In this document: positions 12,483-26,400 of the stretch, one piece after another | How positions within the stretch are numbered: position 1 is the first letter of the stretch | Layout of the letters: the number at the start of each line of letters is the position of its first letter | Source: Blastomussa wellsi | Lineage: Eukaryota; Cnidaria; Anthozoa; Scleractinia; Plerogyridae | Assembly (NCBI GenBank): GCA_947652115.1 | Contig: OX393563.1 | Span: 5,025,276 to 5,089,275 of the forward strand | Direction of reading: 5' to 3' | Length of the DNA: 64,000 nt | Notes under the pieces: generated by a model | Database searches by the model: none | The model's input: only the letters and a program-made list of their open reading frames with translations | Told to the model about the DNA's origin: nothing | Program-made: the position numbers and the translations under genes

Positions 12483-12598
12483 TTATGCTGTCCACCAGTC
12501 ATCACCATCGTCAAAGTATTCGTCCAAGCCTCGCTTACAGCAGCGTAAGGGACATGAAGGAAGGCACACTTCCTGCTCCGTGCAGCTGCTTGGGCAAA
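12483..12598 (-). other. Gene B terminal exon: minicollagen-type Cys-rich domain
   Basis: The exon starts after CTCTTGTAG and encodes VCPSSCTEQEVCLPSCPLRCC, then KRGLDEYFDDGDDWW and a TAA. Spacing is C-x3-C-x5-C-x3-C-x3-CC. Minicollagen CRDs use C-x3-C-x3-C-x3-C-x3-CC, so three of the four gaps and the terminal CC match. A dibasic KR follows the CC directly and could be a processing site. Confidence 0.72.
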
Positions 12599-15500
12599 CT
12601 ACAAGAGCAACTATAGCATCAGTAAAATATGAACACTTATTTTCGTCTTGTCTTTTCTTGTCAAACTCAGCATCCATTTACAAAATTTGATTTTCTGAAT
12701 ATAAGAACTCATGACGCTTTATATTGGTATTCACATCCTATTTCGCGAGGGTCTGCATGGGACTGCTGAATTCTCAGCTAGCTAACAGTTAGAAATTAGG
12801 CCATTTCTCAGCTATCAGTTTAAATATGAGCTATTTCTCAGCTATCAGTTTAAATTTGAGCTATTTCTCAGCTATCAGTTAATTTTGACAGATCTTAGCT
12901 AACTTTCACTTCTCATTTGCTTTTGCTGTATTGTATCAATTAGCAACGTTGTCCACTTCTCGCTTTCATCTACATCCGCAGGTCACAGATATGTATATTT
13001 GACCATCTACATCCGCAGGTCATATATGAATTACTTCATGTACTTTACGTCGTGGTCCATATCGCTCGCGTAATAGTGTCGAGTAGCATCCGTTGGTTTC
13101 CGTTCACTTTCCAATGACTCCGAACTGTTTTGGACATTTAACGCACACTGCCTATCACCCACGAAGGGCCCTTAGCCATCTTGCTTAAACCATTTTCTCT
13201 AGAAATTAATTTCACACACATTGGCTAAATCTGGTTTAGTAATTTCTTAGTTCGCGTGTCATGCAAAAAACTAAGAAAATTTAGTACCGTTGAGTTCCTG
13301 TTTCCTTATTTGGTAATAACGTTCAGAAACTGCAGCTCTCGTTGATCTTGTTGATCCCGTAATCTTCAGTGTTAACGCCGCTCTTCACCAACCGATCAGC
13401 CTTAGCTTAAACATTCCAAAGCCGATGCTACTGGGTCACCTTCTCCTTTATATCAAGAAAATGCACAAATGTTTCTCAAAAACGTAAATATTCCGTTGTT
13501 CGCCGAAGTTTACTGCAATTAGGCAGAAGAAACTTAAACTTACTTTGACTTAAAAATCACAAAACAGCCATATTGTTAAAGGATCTTGAAGACGCTCTGT
13601 CATGGACATCATTTCGAAATCATGTTCAAGAGGCCAAAGAACCTAAAACTTAAATTGTGGCCCAGTTTTGTATGCCAGTGTAATGAAGCTATAAAAGGAG
13701 TGATGTCACTGTGATACCATCAGGATCTTTAGAACAAACTTGAAAACGTCAACTTCTGCCTTTATGGCTTAGAAAATAACTAAAAACTAATATTATGGTT
13801 CAATCCTTCCTTCAATTATTTACTTGATATCTTACTTGATCTTCTTGGAGGATTTCGTGTATGTATAAGCGAAAAAGCTTTGTAGTGCTTTTACTGTTTT
13901 TTACCGAAAAACAACCAAAAACCAAAAACTTTATTAACGTGTCTGAAAATTAGTTAGCGTAGGGGAGACATCCTGCGATGGAGTGGCTAACATCCCATCC
14001 AGGGAAAGTAGAAATACTTCCTGTCGCTTCATGCTAAGGAGACTGGGATAAGCTCCGACCTGATGGGCCACTTGGCTCGTATACAAAATTTTCCTTTGCT
14101 AAAAAAGCTAAACTCTATGACAGCGTACCTTTAATTTGTCATAAGGCGACCGTAAGGCCTCTCGGTGAATAGTCTGCAATTGGCCGTTAGTTTCAGGTAA
14201 CGCATAGTTTGGAAGTACTGGCCCTGAAGAAGGCTAGCTCGGTTGAAGCATTGGCTAATAAATTGTTCCCTTTAGCCGTAGTACCAGCCTTGCAATCAAT
14301 TTGGGTTCATATAAGTCTAGACAAAAGTAGAAGTGACTTAACCATGCACACCCTCTTTCTTCCAACAAAAGAATAATATTCCTCAAGGTGATCATGATCA
14401 AAATTGAATTAAAGAAAAGCTTTGACGGCCGTCCACTATTCTCCCCTCCTCCCTTTATCTTCAGTTGTTTTAGACGAAGACGCTTCCTGTACATCTCCAA
14501 CCTCAAATAGTCTTTTACTGCCTCCTATTAACCTCAATTTAAAAATGCTTAAACTGAGAACTTAAATATAACTTTAACCATTAATAACATTAAAATAACT
14601 TATCTTTACAAGACTAAAAATGTGTAGTTAAAAAAAAGGGAACGTTTTCGATGTATTTTGCCATTTTTACCAATAAATTGGTTAAATGGCTATCGTGATA
14701 GTTTTTATTAAAATCATCTAGAAGTTCATTGCTAAGAGAGCTGTACGACTTAAAGCTCAAAAGAAATACACAAAATGAGTTTGTTACCATGGACAGCCGG
14801 AGCGGGTTCCACTGGAGGATGGTAGTGGTAATGATAGTGAACTGTTTTATTATCTAAAGAAAAGAACAACGACAAGTATAAAATGTCATTTTTGATTAAA
14901 TTTATTTGGAATTAAGGCTTCAGCTTCTGATATTAAGTCTATAGATCTAGAACATATCAAAATATGTTTATAAAAACCGCTACCAAATTAAGGCTGTGTT
15001 GCCCTTTGCTCAGGTATATATATTAGCTGATACTGATAACAAAACACCAAAGTAGCAACAATTAACTGAGAGGAAACAAGGATGACATTAAATGAGGAAG
15101 GCTGAGTTGGATTGTCAATATCAAAACTGAAACTTGTAGCTAAACTTTGCAAGAACTGTTATCCGCAAATGAAACAGATAATTTCGTCCCACAAGTCGGT
15201 CAAGGCGGGAAAAACAGATAGAGAGCGAGGGTGGTTGAGGCATGGAAGCGAAGTCCGACTTTCCGTTCGCATTCAGTCTCACAACGCAAAGCGCCCTGCG
15301 CAGTATCAATTGTTATCCCATAACACAAAGCGCGTCAAGCACGACCAAGGAGTGAAGCCTGGAGACGAGGGAGATAATTTCAGGTATCAAATTCCTTTTT
15401 CCATATACCAATAGAATTGTTTTATCAGACACAATAACATGACTGAATACGTTGAAATCCCGTATGATGATAGAGCAGCTCCAAAAAGCTCTAGCCGATG

Positions 15501-18500
15501 AATTAGTACTATGCATGGTTTGACTAAACGGTTCAAATGCAAAATGAAATTTTCTTACCACTTTGCGAGGAAGGTGCTCCTGGGACTGGAGGAACGGATG
15601 GAGCTGGAACCGGCGATTGGTTAGGCGGAATTGAAGGTTGAATTGGCACGTGGGGTGAAGGAGAAGGAGATGCGGCTGGAGGGGGAGGGGGAGGAGGAGG
15701 AGGAGAAGGAGGAGGAGGGAGAAAATAAGATGGAAGAGGACTAGGAAGGGGAGATGGAGAATGAGATGGAGGAAGAGGAGGTGGAGGAGAAGGAGGAGAA
15801 GGAGGCGGTTGTGGTGGTGGAGGACGTGGAGAGGAAGGAGCGAGAGGGAAGAGAGGAGGTAATGCGGCTGGTGGGGAAAGACCTGTGAACAAATCCAAAA
15901 CAAAAACTTACAGTAAATTTAAGGTATATAAACTGAAAGCTACGTGCCTCACTGCACGTTGGTATTCAAATCACGTTGATATTCAAATGAAATTGTAGGT
16001 TTTAATGATCTATCTATGCTTTGTAATAATTATATAAAGTAATAAGATATTTTTATTTTTTTATTTAATTTTTTGAACGAGAGCACAAGACATTGCGTGG
16101 ATAAACAATTAAATAATTGATTAATTGATTGGCTGATCAATCGATTGATTGATTCAAAGCAGCTTACTTCGAAATAGTAAAATCATTTTCAGTAACCTTG
16201 TTTTGATGTCACTAACACATCCACGAAGTCAGGACAGCCAGCAATCACAGGCTCAGTAATGCGTTGAACACCGTTTAGAAAGATTTTCCTTTTTCCTGTT
16301 GGGTCCTCAGCATAGAACATCACGTGACTATGTAGCTCGGGTCTGTTTATGACGAGTTTTAGTTTGAAACCAGATCCACTGACAAGATATGCCTCATGCT
16401 TGAGAGAGGAATACAGCTTCACTGGAGATCCAACGTTGTTAATAAAGTTCAACGCGACACACAGCTCTGAAAGCAGGAGAATATTAATGTAATATATATA
16501 GGTTAATATAGGAAAGCCGCAAAACTCTAGAACAAAAATTTATTTTTCAAATCGGAACTCTTAATCCTCACGGTATCAACAAACGCTTTTTGTTTAACTA
16601 ATTTATTCCGTTGTTTTCACGTTACCAGGCACCAGCCAATAGCAAAGCTCCATCTTTCTGTATATAAAAAACACACGACCCACAATTCCTTGATTCGCTC
16701 CGACGAAGGGCTAACGCTCGAAACGTCAGCTCTTGAATCTCTTTACGGTGAGCAATTCACATTATCAACCCAGTTGATAAAACCAAATTATACTTTAATG
16801 CTTGTCTCGTCTAAGCCGGGTTTCAGTAACCTTAAAGTTGTAAACTAAGATCATGATCAAGTAAGGTGAATATTAAACTTGTGAATTAAAAAGTAATATC
16901 GCTTGAAACTATTTATTTACTGCTCAAAACTCTCATTGTGATCGACGTTTAAAAGTAAACCGAAAATGCAGACTTCGAACATTCGCAGACAAATTGTTTA
17001 GCACTTTGTGGGAGCGAGGCAACGAAGAGCGACTTAAATTTAGCTTCACCTGGGTATTGTTTTGAAAGTATAATAGGCTAGTGATGACATATCAGTATAA
17101 AATTATGGTATAGCAGGCCACGTACCAATTAGCTTGTATTAGCTGCCAGTTCCCTAAGTCATATCGCTAAAAGGAAAATACCCGGAGACTTACGTCTACT
17201 TGGGATGGTTGGTGCTTCAGAGACTGAACCCCCGGCAGGAATTAAGGTGCCAGCAGTTTCCGTCGCTGGGCAAACTGGTATACAGCTAGGTAGGACAGGG
17301 GGTGGTGGAGGAGTCTTTGGAACCAAATGAGGGGGGTGAGGTAGGGGTTGGCCATTAATTTCAGGATGCTCTACTGGTCCAATGACATTTCTACAGTTCT
17401 TTAGCTTGTTGTCGTTTTGTGGGATTGGATGAGCTAAAAAGGTACATCGCTCAAGAACATCTGGCTCGCCGTTGTAAAAGTCGAGAGCTAGCGCAGTGCC
17501 ATGACGTACTTGTGTCGAGGATTCGCAGATATACCAATCCTTGTGCATAGAGTTAAACAGGAAATTACGGGTGAACCGCATAACAGAGTAAATACGGAAT
17601 GAGCTGTCTTTATCTGTAAAACCAAAAGCATCCCTTTTATAGTTAGAATTAAATGCTGCAAAGCAGTTCCTTTGCTCGCCACGTTAGGAAATCAGTCAGA
17701 TTTTTTAGACAGGAAAGGGGCCTCAAAATATCTTTAGTGTTAATTTTAACTACATGTAGGTAGAGGTGATTACAACTCGATTTGAACCTGATTTTTTGCG
17801 ATTGCATGCTAATGCACTAAGAAGTTTATTTTGTCACGGCAACCATATTTTATCAAATGAGATTTATTACTAGAGGGTATAAACAATGCGTCCTGGGCCG
17901 GGATTAGTTTCCCGGATGGAGTCACATCCGAGACTCGAATAAATTTAGATTTAAGCATTTGAGCATCGGGTTGCAGGCCTCTTGCCTAGAAGCTTCGGTG
18001 AAGGGCAAGTTTCTTCCCACCCACTCTGCCATTCCCATTCTTGGAGCATTATCGGTAGTACATTATAACAGTCGTAGTGTCTCGTAAGGTGTGTTTGCTC
18101 TCACCTTTGCTGGGAAAAGGTACTCATTTCCAGTTCTTTTTTTGTAATTTGAGATGATCTTACAATAAACGTCCACTTAACTTAGTGGCCAAATTATGGT
18201 AAAGATTTGTGTCAGTTCAGTTCTCTTCCCAGCAAATCGAGCTTGACCTTGGCAATGCACATTGTGAAACACAATCATAGTGACGGAGCAGGGGGCATAA
18301 ATCAGTTGGGATGTTCCTGTCTGTCAACTTTCTCCCATTAAAAAGTGTAGATAACTTTCTGCAAGATACCGGCTGTTTGGAAATCATGAAGTCATTTTGC
18401 TTCATATGACGTCATCATATAATGTTGTCGAAATCAAAAGAAATGGTTGACGCCATAAAATCCTTTTCCCGGTTGGAATACTGTTAAGAAAGAGAAACCC

Positions 18501-21500
18501 TCCTGATATATGTAAGAAAAGTAACACTTGATAAAAGAGTATCTTACCAAAAAGCTCCGTTCCATCCCTCTTTCGCAAGAAAAAGTTGAAGTTTTTTTGC
18601 CTCACAAAATAACCTGGAAAACATGCGGACTCAAAAGAGATGCTGTGTGTGAAATTCCCGTAAAGTGCAGGCACACGAGCGATAAACACGTGGCAGAATT
18701 GCTTCAAGAAGAGTTTGCCATCCATTGATCGCCAGCAATCATTTAGGGTAAAGTTCTCTTGCGCGTATGGATCATCATAAGTGTGGAAGGTGTACATGGC
18801 ATTTGCTACAACTAAAAATCAAGTGAATAAAATTATTTCAACTCTTCCTATGCAATAATGTTACGATGTAGAGTTTAGTGATCTGGGAAATTGACCTCTA
18901 AAGAAGAAATAAACGTATAAAAGAGAGATCAAATGAAATCCTAACCGATTTTATATTATCATCCGAAATCAGTGAAATCGCACATCGTCGGTAGACATCT
19001 GACCCCCATCATTAGCTGGTTGTGTGGAAAATCTCGCCTTCTTTAGATGAAAAATTTGATTTACGTTTGATATTTCTGTATTTTTTCGCAAATGGGCATG
19101 AGTGCCCGCCTTTGCCATGTGCTGGCGTATTTTCTGATTGTGGTTTACTATTGAATTTTAGAGAAGGCAATAACACTACCCTATTTCTAATTAGACTTAC
19201 GTTTTGTTGCACCTCCCACTCTCCAGACCAGTGACCTAGCAAGAGTTTGGGCATCCTCGCCTGGTTTTGGAATAATAGTTAATTGTCTAATGGGAGAATG
19301 CGACTCGGATTGACCACCTCCACCGGCTCCATTAACTACAGTGCTACCACTTCCAACAGTACCACCAGTTGCTGCTCCTGCAACTCCAGGCACAGAAACG
19401 GAAGCACCACCCACAGATCCTCCAGCAGCTGCTCCAGCCGCTCCTCCAGTTGCCGCACCGCCTGTAGCGGCTGCACCAACTGTTGCACTTCCACCTGCAG
19501 CAGAACCATTCCCTCCTGCAGCGCCTTCAGTTCCGGCTCCTCCGCCAGCCCCTCCACCGCCACCACCACCACCTCCTCCCCCAGTAGTACCTGTTGTTCC
19601 ACCAGTTCCTGAAGTTCCAGACGTTCCTGCTGTACCAGCAGTGCCAGCCCCAGCACTACCAACTCCACCACCACCGCCACCGCCGCCACCACCCCCACCA
19701 ACACCTCCAGCACCAGCTGCATTAGGAGGTAATTCTTCGCCCGGTCCTTCAATACCAGGACCAGTCACGTCTACCACACCTCCATTCTTAACAGTAATCT
19801 TAAATTTGCGAGAACTGTCTCCATGTAAACTGTTAAACGCGTCTTCAAGCGTTTCCGTCGTCATTTCGATAGCAGCTTTTTCTCCGGCTTCAGCTCCCGC
19901 AGATGCTCCAGCCGCCTTTCCTGCCAAGGCACCAGCTTTTGCTCCTGTTTCTGCTCCAGTTTTCATTGCCCATCGCGCGCCAAATGATGAACCAGCCTTT
20001 GCACCGGCTCGTGCCGCTACTTTGAGTAAATACGCTTGAAAGGTGTAATTTTGTGCTGGATAAAAGTAAAAGAATAGACAAGCATGATATCATGAGAAAC
20101 ATCAAGGCTGGATACGCTATGCAATCTTTTGGTCTGGACTTTTGTCCGTAGCACTTTGGCATTAATTACATAATTATTTCGACATTTCTCAGATGCACAT
20201 ACCTGGAGGAGTCGGTAATGTTGTCCATAGGAATTTGGAGGGTATTACTCTGTAAAATGTCCCGTCAGGTGTTTCTACGGCAACTTCTAGGTGATCATCT
20301 TGATGATCATCTTTCATTATAGCTTCCATGTAGTAATACTTGCTTTTCTTTAGATAGATCGGCAGAGATTTTTGATTCGCATACCTACGATTAAAGAATG
20401 CTTTATTAAAATATGTCACTCGATGAGAAGTAACAAAAAATTCCGAGTTAAAAACAAGCCCGTTTCAGACGAAACCATCCTTTCCTGTTTCAAACCGAAA
20501 ATACCACCCCACTATAAGCCCCATTACCCGAGTGCATCCGTAACAATCTTTTTACGTCAATGAAAAAAAAGTATGATTGACAGTTTTTTTGTGAAACCAA
20601 TACAAACCATCAAGGACAAACAACATAAAATACTTCAATAAAAGTAATTTTCAAGTCACGGTTTTTGCAGTCTCTGCAGCGGTGAAGCGACACCTTTTCA
20701 GTGTTTAACTGCTGCTTTGTTGAAAATTACCACCGCCAGCTCGGTAATTTATCGTCACCTGATAGCCATGGAAGTGGTCGCTGAATGGGTAAAACGGGAA
20801 AGAACTGGACGGGAACTGAACCTGTTGGCCGACTGGAAAGCTGATGATGGATGAGATCTGTACAGCCCCCGAAATGATCCCGACCTCGAACTGATCCCCA
20901 ACCCCGAAATGATTCCCAGTTTGACCCTGAAATGACCCTGACCCCGAAATGATCCCCAATTTTTTTCGTGCTGACCCCGAACTGATCCCCGAGTAATTTT
21001 GGGAACGGGGTTTAAGCATCGGAGTGTGGATTAGTAAACTAAAGTAACCTAAAAAAAGGTAATTGTCATTTAAAAAGATAGACAACAAATGCAACAGAAC
21101 CGAATACGCATGGCTACTACAGTGTAAGAAATTGAGGTCTTTCTTCGTTTTCCCTTGTTGTTAAGTAATCAACACTCGAGGGCACTCGAGTGAAGGAATT
21201 CAGCCATAAATTTGCCCCAAGGGATCCCATCGCCTCACGATTCTGCCTAGAGCAACGCAAATAGATGGTCTAACAATTATTGCTTCTCTCCATCGGACGA
21301 AAACGTCCGCCAAGGAGCAATTCTGGGGTGCAAACCTCTCAAGGATTTTACATTGCTAGCCGTCCAAAGATGCGTTGACCGTGTGTTCCGTGCACCCACC
21401 GTTTGAAATTAGCTTAGCGACCCTGCCTATGCTTGGGTTCAAACTACCTGCGCACCCGGTGGGAGAAGGGATAATGTATGTTGGCGGTGAACATTATCCC

Positions 21501-23365
21501 TTATCCCGCCCGGAATATTTAGATGATCGGATTCTTTGGGGCGAATTTATGGCTGTATTCCTTCAGTCGGTCTGCCGGGCAAAGTCACTCGAGTACCATG
21601 TTGACGGTTCCAGAAGGAGCTTGGGCTACCTGTGATAAAACGGCTCACGGTTTCACATGTCTTCAGGTCTGTGGGCAAGGTATTTTTTGAAGAACTAGAC
21701 AACGGGGACCTCCAGTGGCAAACATTTTTGGCTGAATGGTTCTTTGTTTCTTTCTTTGACTGCCTTTTTTCCGGGTCTTTGTTGGGTTTTCTTCGAATGT
21801 TACGCACTCTGTGTCTTGATCGTCCTTTCTCAAGCTGAAATCTTCGACAAACATTTAATGGTGCTCTTGGCAGCCTCGAAGACCAAAATGAAGGGTGAGC
21901 AGATACCACATGCAGAGTATAAAGGAGTGACTTTGGATTTTGTTCGCCAAGTACACGAGTTTTTCATACTTTCTCTTCATCTTGGAAGGTAAGTGCTCTT
22001 GATGAAGAACTCTTGCTTTTCCCTCGCTCCACGACATGTCTGCACTTGACGAATTCTCGGTCCTTCGTTATGGATTTAGCTGTTATTTTGTTTGAGTTGT
22101 CTGTCGAGGGCAGCTAACATAACCCCTTGGATGTGAATTTCGGTAATACAAGAATCGCGAAAGACATTCGTCCAGTTCCATTTTTTGAAAACAAAAGAAA
22201 AAACGAAATTGTGTTCAATGTTGTCATGGTTTGCAATTCTATCAACCAATCAAACCTCCGAAATTTCTCGGCTTATATTATAGAGTAATTAATAATTATA
22301 TAGTGGAGTCCTGTAAACGTTTGCCGCAGAACCAAAATTCCTGCTATTCGGAACACCCTGGAGTTCCTGAACTCGGCTATTTGGGGCCCAGCGTCCTGCA
22401 GCTCTTAGCCCCTTTTCGCCACTGACTCTATACTGTCCATGACGACATCATTTTAATTAATCATTTATTGAGGATATTACCTATCGTACTCATACTGATG
22501 TGTGGGAAATCCTCCATCTATCCCAGTAATCATCGTCTTGGTGTCAGGTTTCTCATTTGTACTTATGAACAGTTCACTCCCAGCATTGGATGCTGAAAGA
22601 CAGATTGTTGCAGTGAAACTACTGTATGCGGGGCAACCAAGACAAAATTAACCAATCAAACCAATCACATCGCAGAATGAGAACAATACATTCTAACATT
22701 TTCGATTTGAGCCAATCAAATGTCGAGTACAAAGCAATGAAATCTTAAAAAGTTCGTTTGTGTTATGTGAAACTTTACGGTATTGAGTACCGTCACTTGC
22801 ACTGCTGGGGATTTCGGAGAACGATTTGGAAAATAAATAAATAAGCAAATAAATACATGAGGTGCCAGAGGGCAGATCGATAAATGCGACGAGCCATATA
22901 TTGTTTTCGGCAAAGCACCCGAAGTGCGTGGTGGGTTTGAAAAACATTAATAATCAGTTTATTCGCTGCGCTCGTTTTGAATTCAGTTTATAGTTATGTG
23001 GGGTCTTCGATTACCACCGTATTCTAATTCCACGCGCTTAGTTTTGTATGTTTGATGTTTAATGATGTTTAATGTTTGATGTTTAAGATTTAGTTGGTGT
23101 TAAGTAGAAACTCAGCTGTGTTCTATTGTAAATTCTTGAATCTGACAGGTTCTCCGACTGTTTTCTTTTCGCCGATAGAAAACGATTGCGCACACGTTGC
23201 GTTTTGAAAGCAAGATTTTTCTTGTTTTTTTTTGGCTAAAAGTACACTACACGGCAGCTTTTGGAATGCAATCCTTTTGAGTTTCTACTAAAACAATTAG
23301 ACTACTTGCCCGAGTTTTCTTTGAGCGATAGTCAACTCGGCTGCGCCTTCTTGGCTATTCGCTCA

Positions 23366-23401
<36 letters not shown>

Positions 23402-26400
23402 TAATCGGCGTAAAGGCGTAACAGCGTAACGAGAATCGGTGTAACGGGCTCTTTTCTACAAGCGTGTTTTGGCACCTTTTCCTAATTTCGAGCTAAGAGC
23501 TTTTACGGCGGCGCGGTTTGTCAACGACTGACAACTGACAGAGGGCTAGAGAAGCGCAGGCTCGAGATCAGCCTTGAAACGGCAAGGTACTAATTACGGG
23601 CTCAATTTCACAAGCAAATGATGGAAACATGTCAAACATGATGTTTAGCTTGTCACCAGTGCCTCGTTTTATTTTTGTATTTGTTAAAATGTTTTGTATT
23701 TTTTTGTAGTTGTAACCGTCACTTCTGAAGATGTATGTTGAAGAGTACGGAACGTCAAGTTAATATTGCAAGACGGAAAGGAGCTTCCAACAAAAAAGTG
23801 CGCACAGCAATTTGGAATGAGTTGTTCGAGGAATTCAAGGGACGCTGTGGTAAAAATTAGTGTACTTTCCCACAAGTGAAGAAAAGACAGCAAAATTTGG
23901 AATACGAATTCAAGCAGCTTAAGCTCAAAGCAAGCAAGCAAAACTGGCGAAGAGGGTCTGAATAAAATCAAGGAGAGCTTTCCTTATTACAGTATTTTTG
24001 ACCAAACCATGGGCTACCGACACAGCGTAACGGTCTCCACGTAGCATATCACACAAAGCGTAAAACGTTCGACGAGTCACACGGAAACGCATTTTCCATA
24101 ACGGATCCATGTCTAGGTTATAGCTAAAAGCACTCTAAACCAATTTTGGGGACGAGACCAAGCCAAAGCCCTACGGCGATTTCTTTGCCGAAAACGGCGT
24201 TGTCAAACCATTCTACAGAAATGCAGAAGATTTCGCTTGTTACTTTCTAAAGGGACTGCTCGTCGTCTAGCTTTGTGTTGCTGCCATAGTACTCCTCAAC
24301 AACGAAGTACCTATCCATTTCTTGCAATGTTAAAACTCTTTGGGTTAAAAGTAATATGAAAGTACAAAAAAATATTTTCGGTTACAAAGGCCTCATGATT
24401 TTGCTGGCGAGCAGTCGTACTCATTCGGTAATAAATTCACTTATGTTCTCTAGGGGCGTACACTTTATTTGGTTTTACAAAATAACAAAGGTTAAAAAGA
24501 GTAAAATAAAAATAATATTAAAATAAAATGTGGTAAAAAAGCCCGTTACGCCGATTCTCGACTCGAGTTACGCCATTACGCCACTAGTAACACCCAAACA
24601 AGGTCTCATCTGGTACCCGAGACAACCCGCCTCCTCCCTCTCCCCCCCCCCCCCCCCTCCCCGAGTTACACTGGGTGAGCTACCTTTCCACTAAAATGTT
24701 GAAAAATTCTTCCAACCTTATGATCCTACCCGAGTCTCTCGCGGAGCTAGACAACTCGGGTATGCGAGTTGTCTCGTCTCGGCAGGTTGGGTAGCCCTGT
24801 TTAAGGTGGGCAACTTTTTCTCATATAAACACTTTGGCTCGCGCCTACCCAGGACAAAGGTGTATTTCTTTTCGGAGTCGTTCTCTTAACGTGTGTCACG
24901 TACTGTCCGCATTTCAGGCTTTTAAGCAAAAGATTGCACTAAAGAAATTGAATTTAACCCAGCAAGGCCTCCAGTAATCAAATAAACTAAATAAATTCAA
25001 AGAAAGAAGGATGACTGGTGATTTGAATATTAAAATCCTTTATGAATAATCAAACATGGTCAACTTTAGCTCAGCTGACGGGGGCAACTTTTTGTCATAT
25101 AAACGATCGGTAAAGTTGTCTCGGGAGAGAGGGTTGTCTCGGGTACCCGAGACCATATAACTGAGGCCTATCGTGTATCAAGGTTGTTCAGTTCAGTGTT
25201 CGTGTTTCTCGAAACCCAGAAAATAGGTCAAACCTTCAGGCTTGTTCGTTGGATTTCACGCCTAAATGATAGCGTTACCACTTTTCGTGTCGGTAACCGG
25301 GCTGAAGTTTCCAGTATGAACAGCAAACCGGGCTAGCCCGGTCAACCGGGTTCATATGAAGAGGGCCCGAGTTCTCGGTAAGTGGGCTGACCCAACTTTT
25401 GAAATAAACACATCGAAACTTTTACAAAGGAAATAGGACTGAGGCAAGATCTCAGTAACCGGGCCAGCCCGGTCAACTGGGCTCATAGGTTTAAGTTTAG
25501 GATTTTCTTCGCCACCGCACTTAATGACAAGATGTGACAGTCGCGTTAATTTAAACAAGCCATACATGAACAGCCGACACTCTTTCGCACAGCTTTGAAT
25601 TTCTATTTTTTATTTTGTCAGTTGGGCATAGTCAAAACCAAGCGAGTGGAATTAGAATACGGTGGAAATCAAAGAACCCACGTCAAACTAGGTCCGCCAC
25701 TCACTTCAGGTGCTTTCACCGTGTCGAAAACAATATATGGGTTGTCGCATTTATGCTGTTTGGAATCGATCTTTCCTCCTAGCATCTCGTGTATTTATTT
25801 TCCAGATCGTGCTCTGAGATCTTCAGCAGTGCAAGTGACGCTACTCAAATATGACACGGAAAAATACGTAGCTATTATGACAGATAAGACTGAAAAGTTT
25901 CACAAGAAATGGAAAGTATTGGAGGAAACGTTTTTAAATAGGTAATTTAATTAATAAACGTATGATGTTATCGTTTGAAAAACTACGATTATCTTGCTTT
26001 TTGTAATCGACCTTTTCTTAGTTGTAATTAATGAATCTTTCTATTGTATACGGTGTCCAAAAAAGACGTATGTATGGCAAATGTAAAAATTGAAAATGTA
26101 TTTTTTTTTGCAAAAAAAAGAAAGTGACGCTACTCAAAAACAAACCGAAGGTTGACGCCGTAACTTCTCAGAATTCGTTCCGAGTGAAGAATTCCAAGCC
26201 GATTTTGTTTCCAAGTATGTGAAAACGTATGGCCGCCGCGTTCACTGTTCAGTTCACGCAGTACTCAAAAACATGAGCGTTGACGCCGCAATTTCTCAGA
26301 ATTCGTTCCGAGTGTAGAATTCCAGAAGGACCAGAAGCCAATTTTGTTTCCAAGTTTGTTAAAAAATATGGCCGTCGCGTTCACTGTTCAGTTCACGCAG

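Noticed and set aside
19336..19752. Leu/Val/Glu-rich minus-strand ORF
   Set aside because: Alternate frame of the gene B Gly-rich exon; simple repeats leave all frames open.
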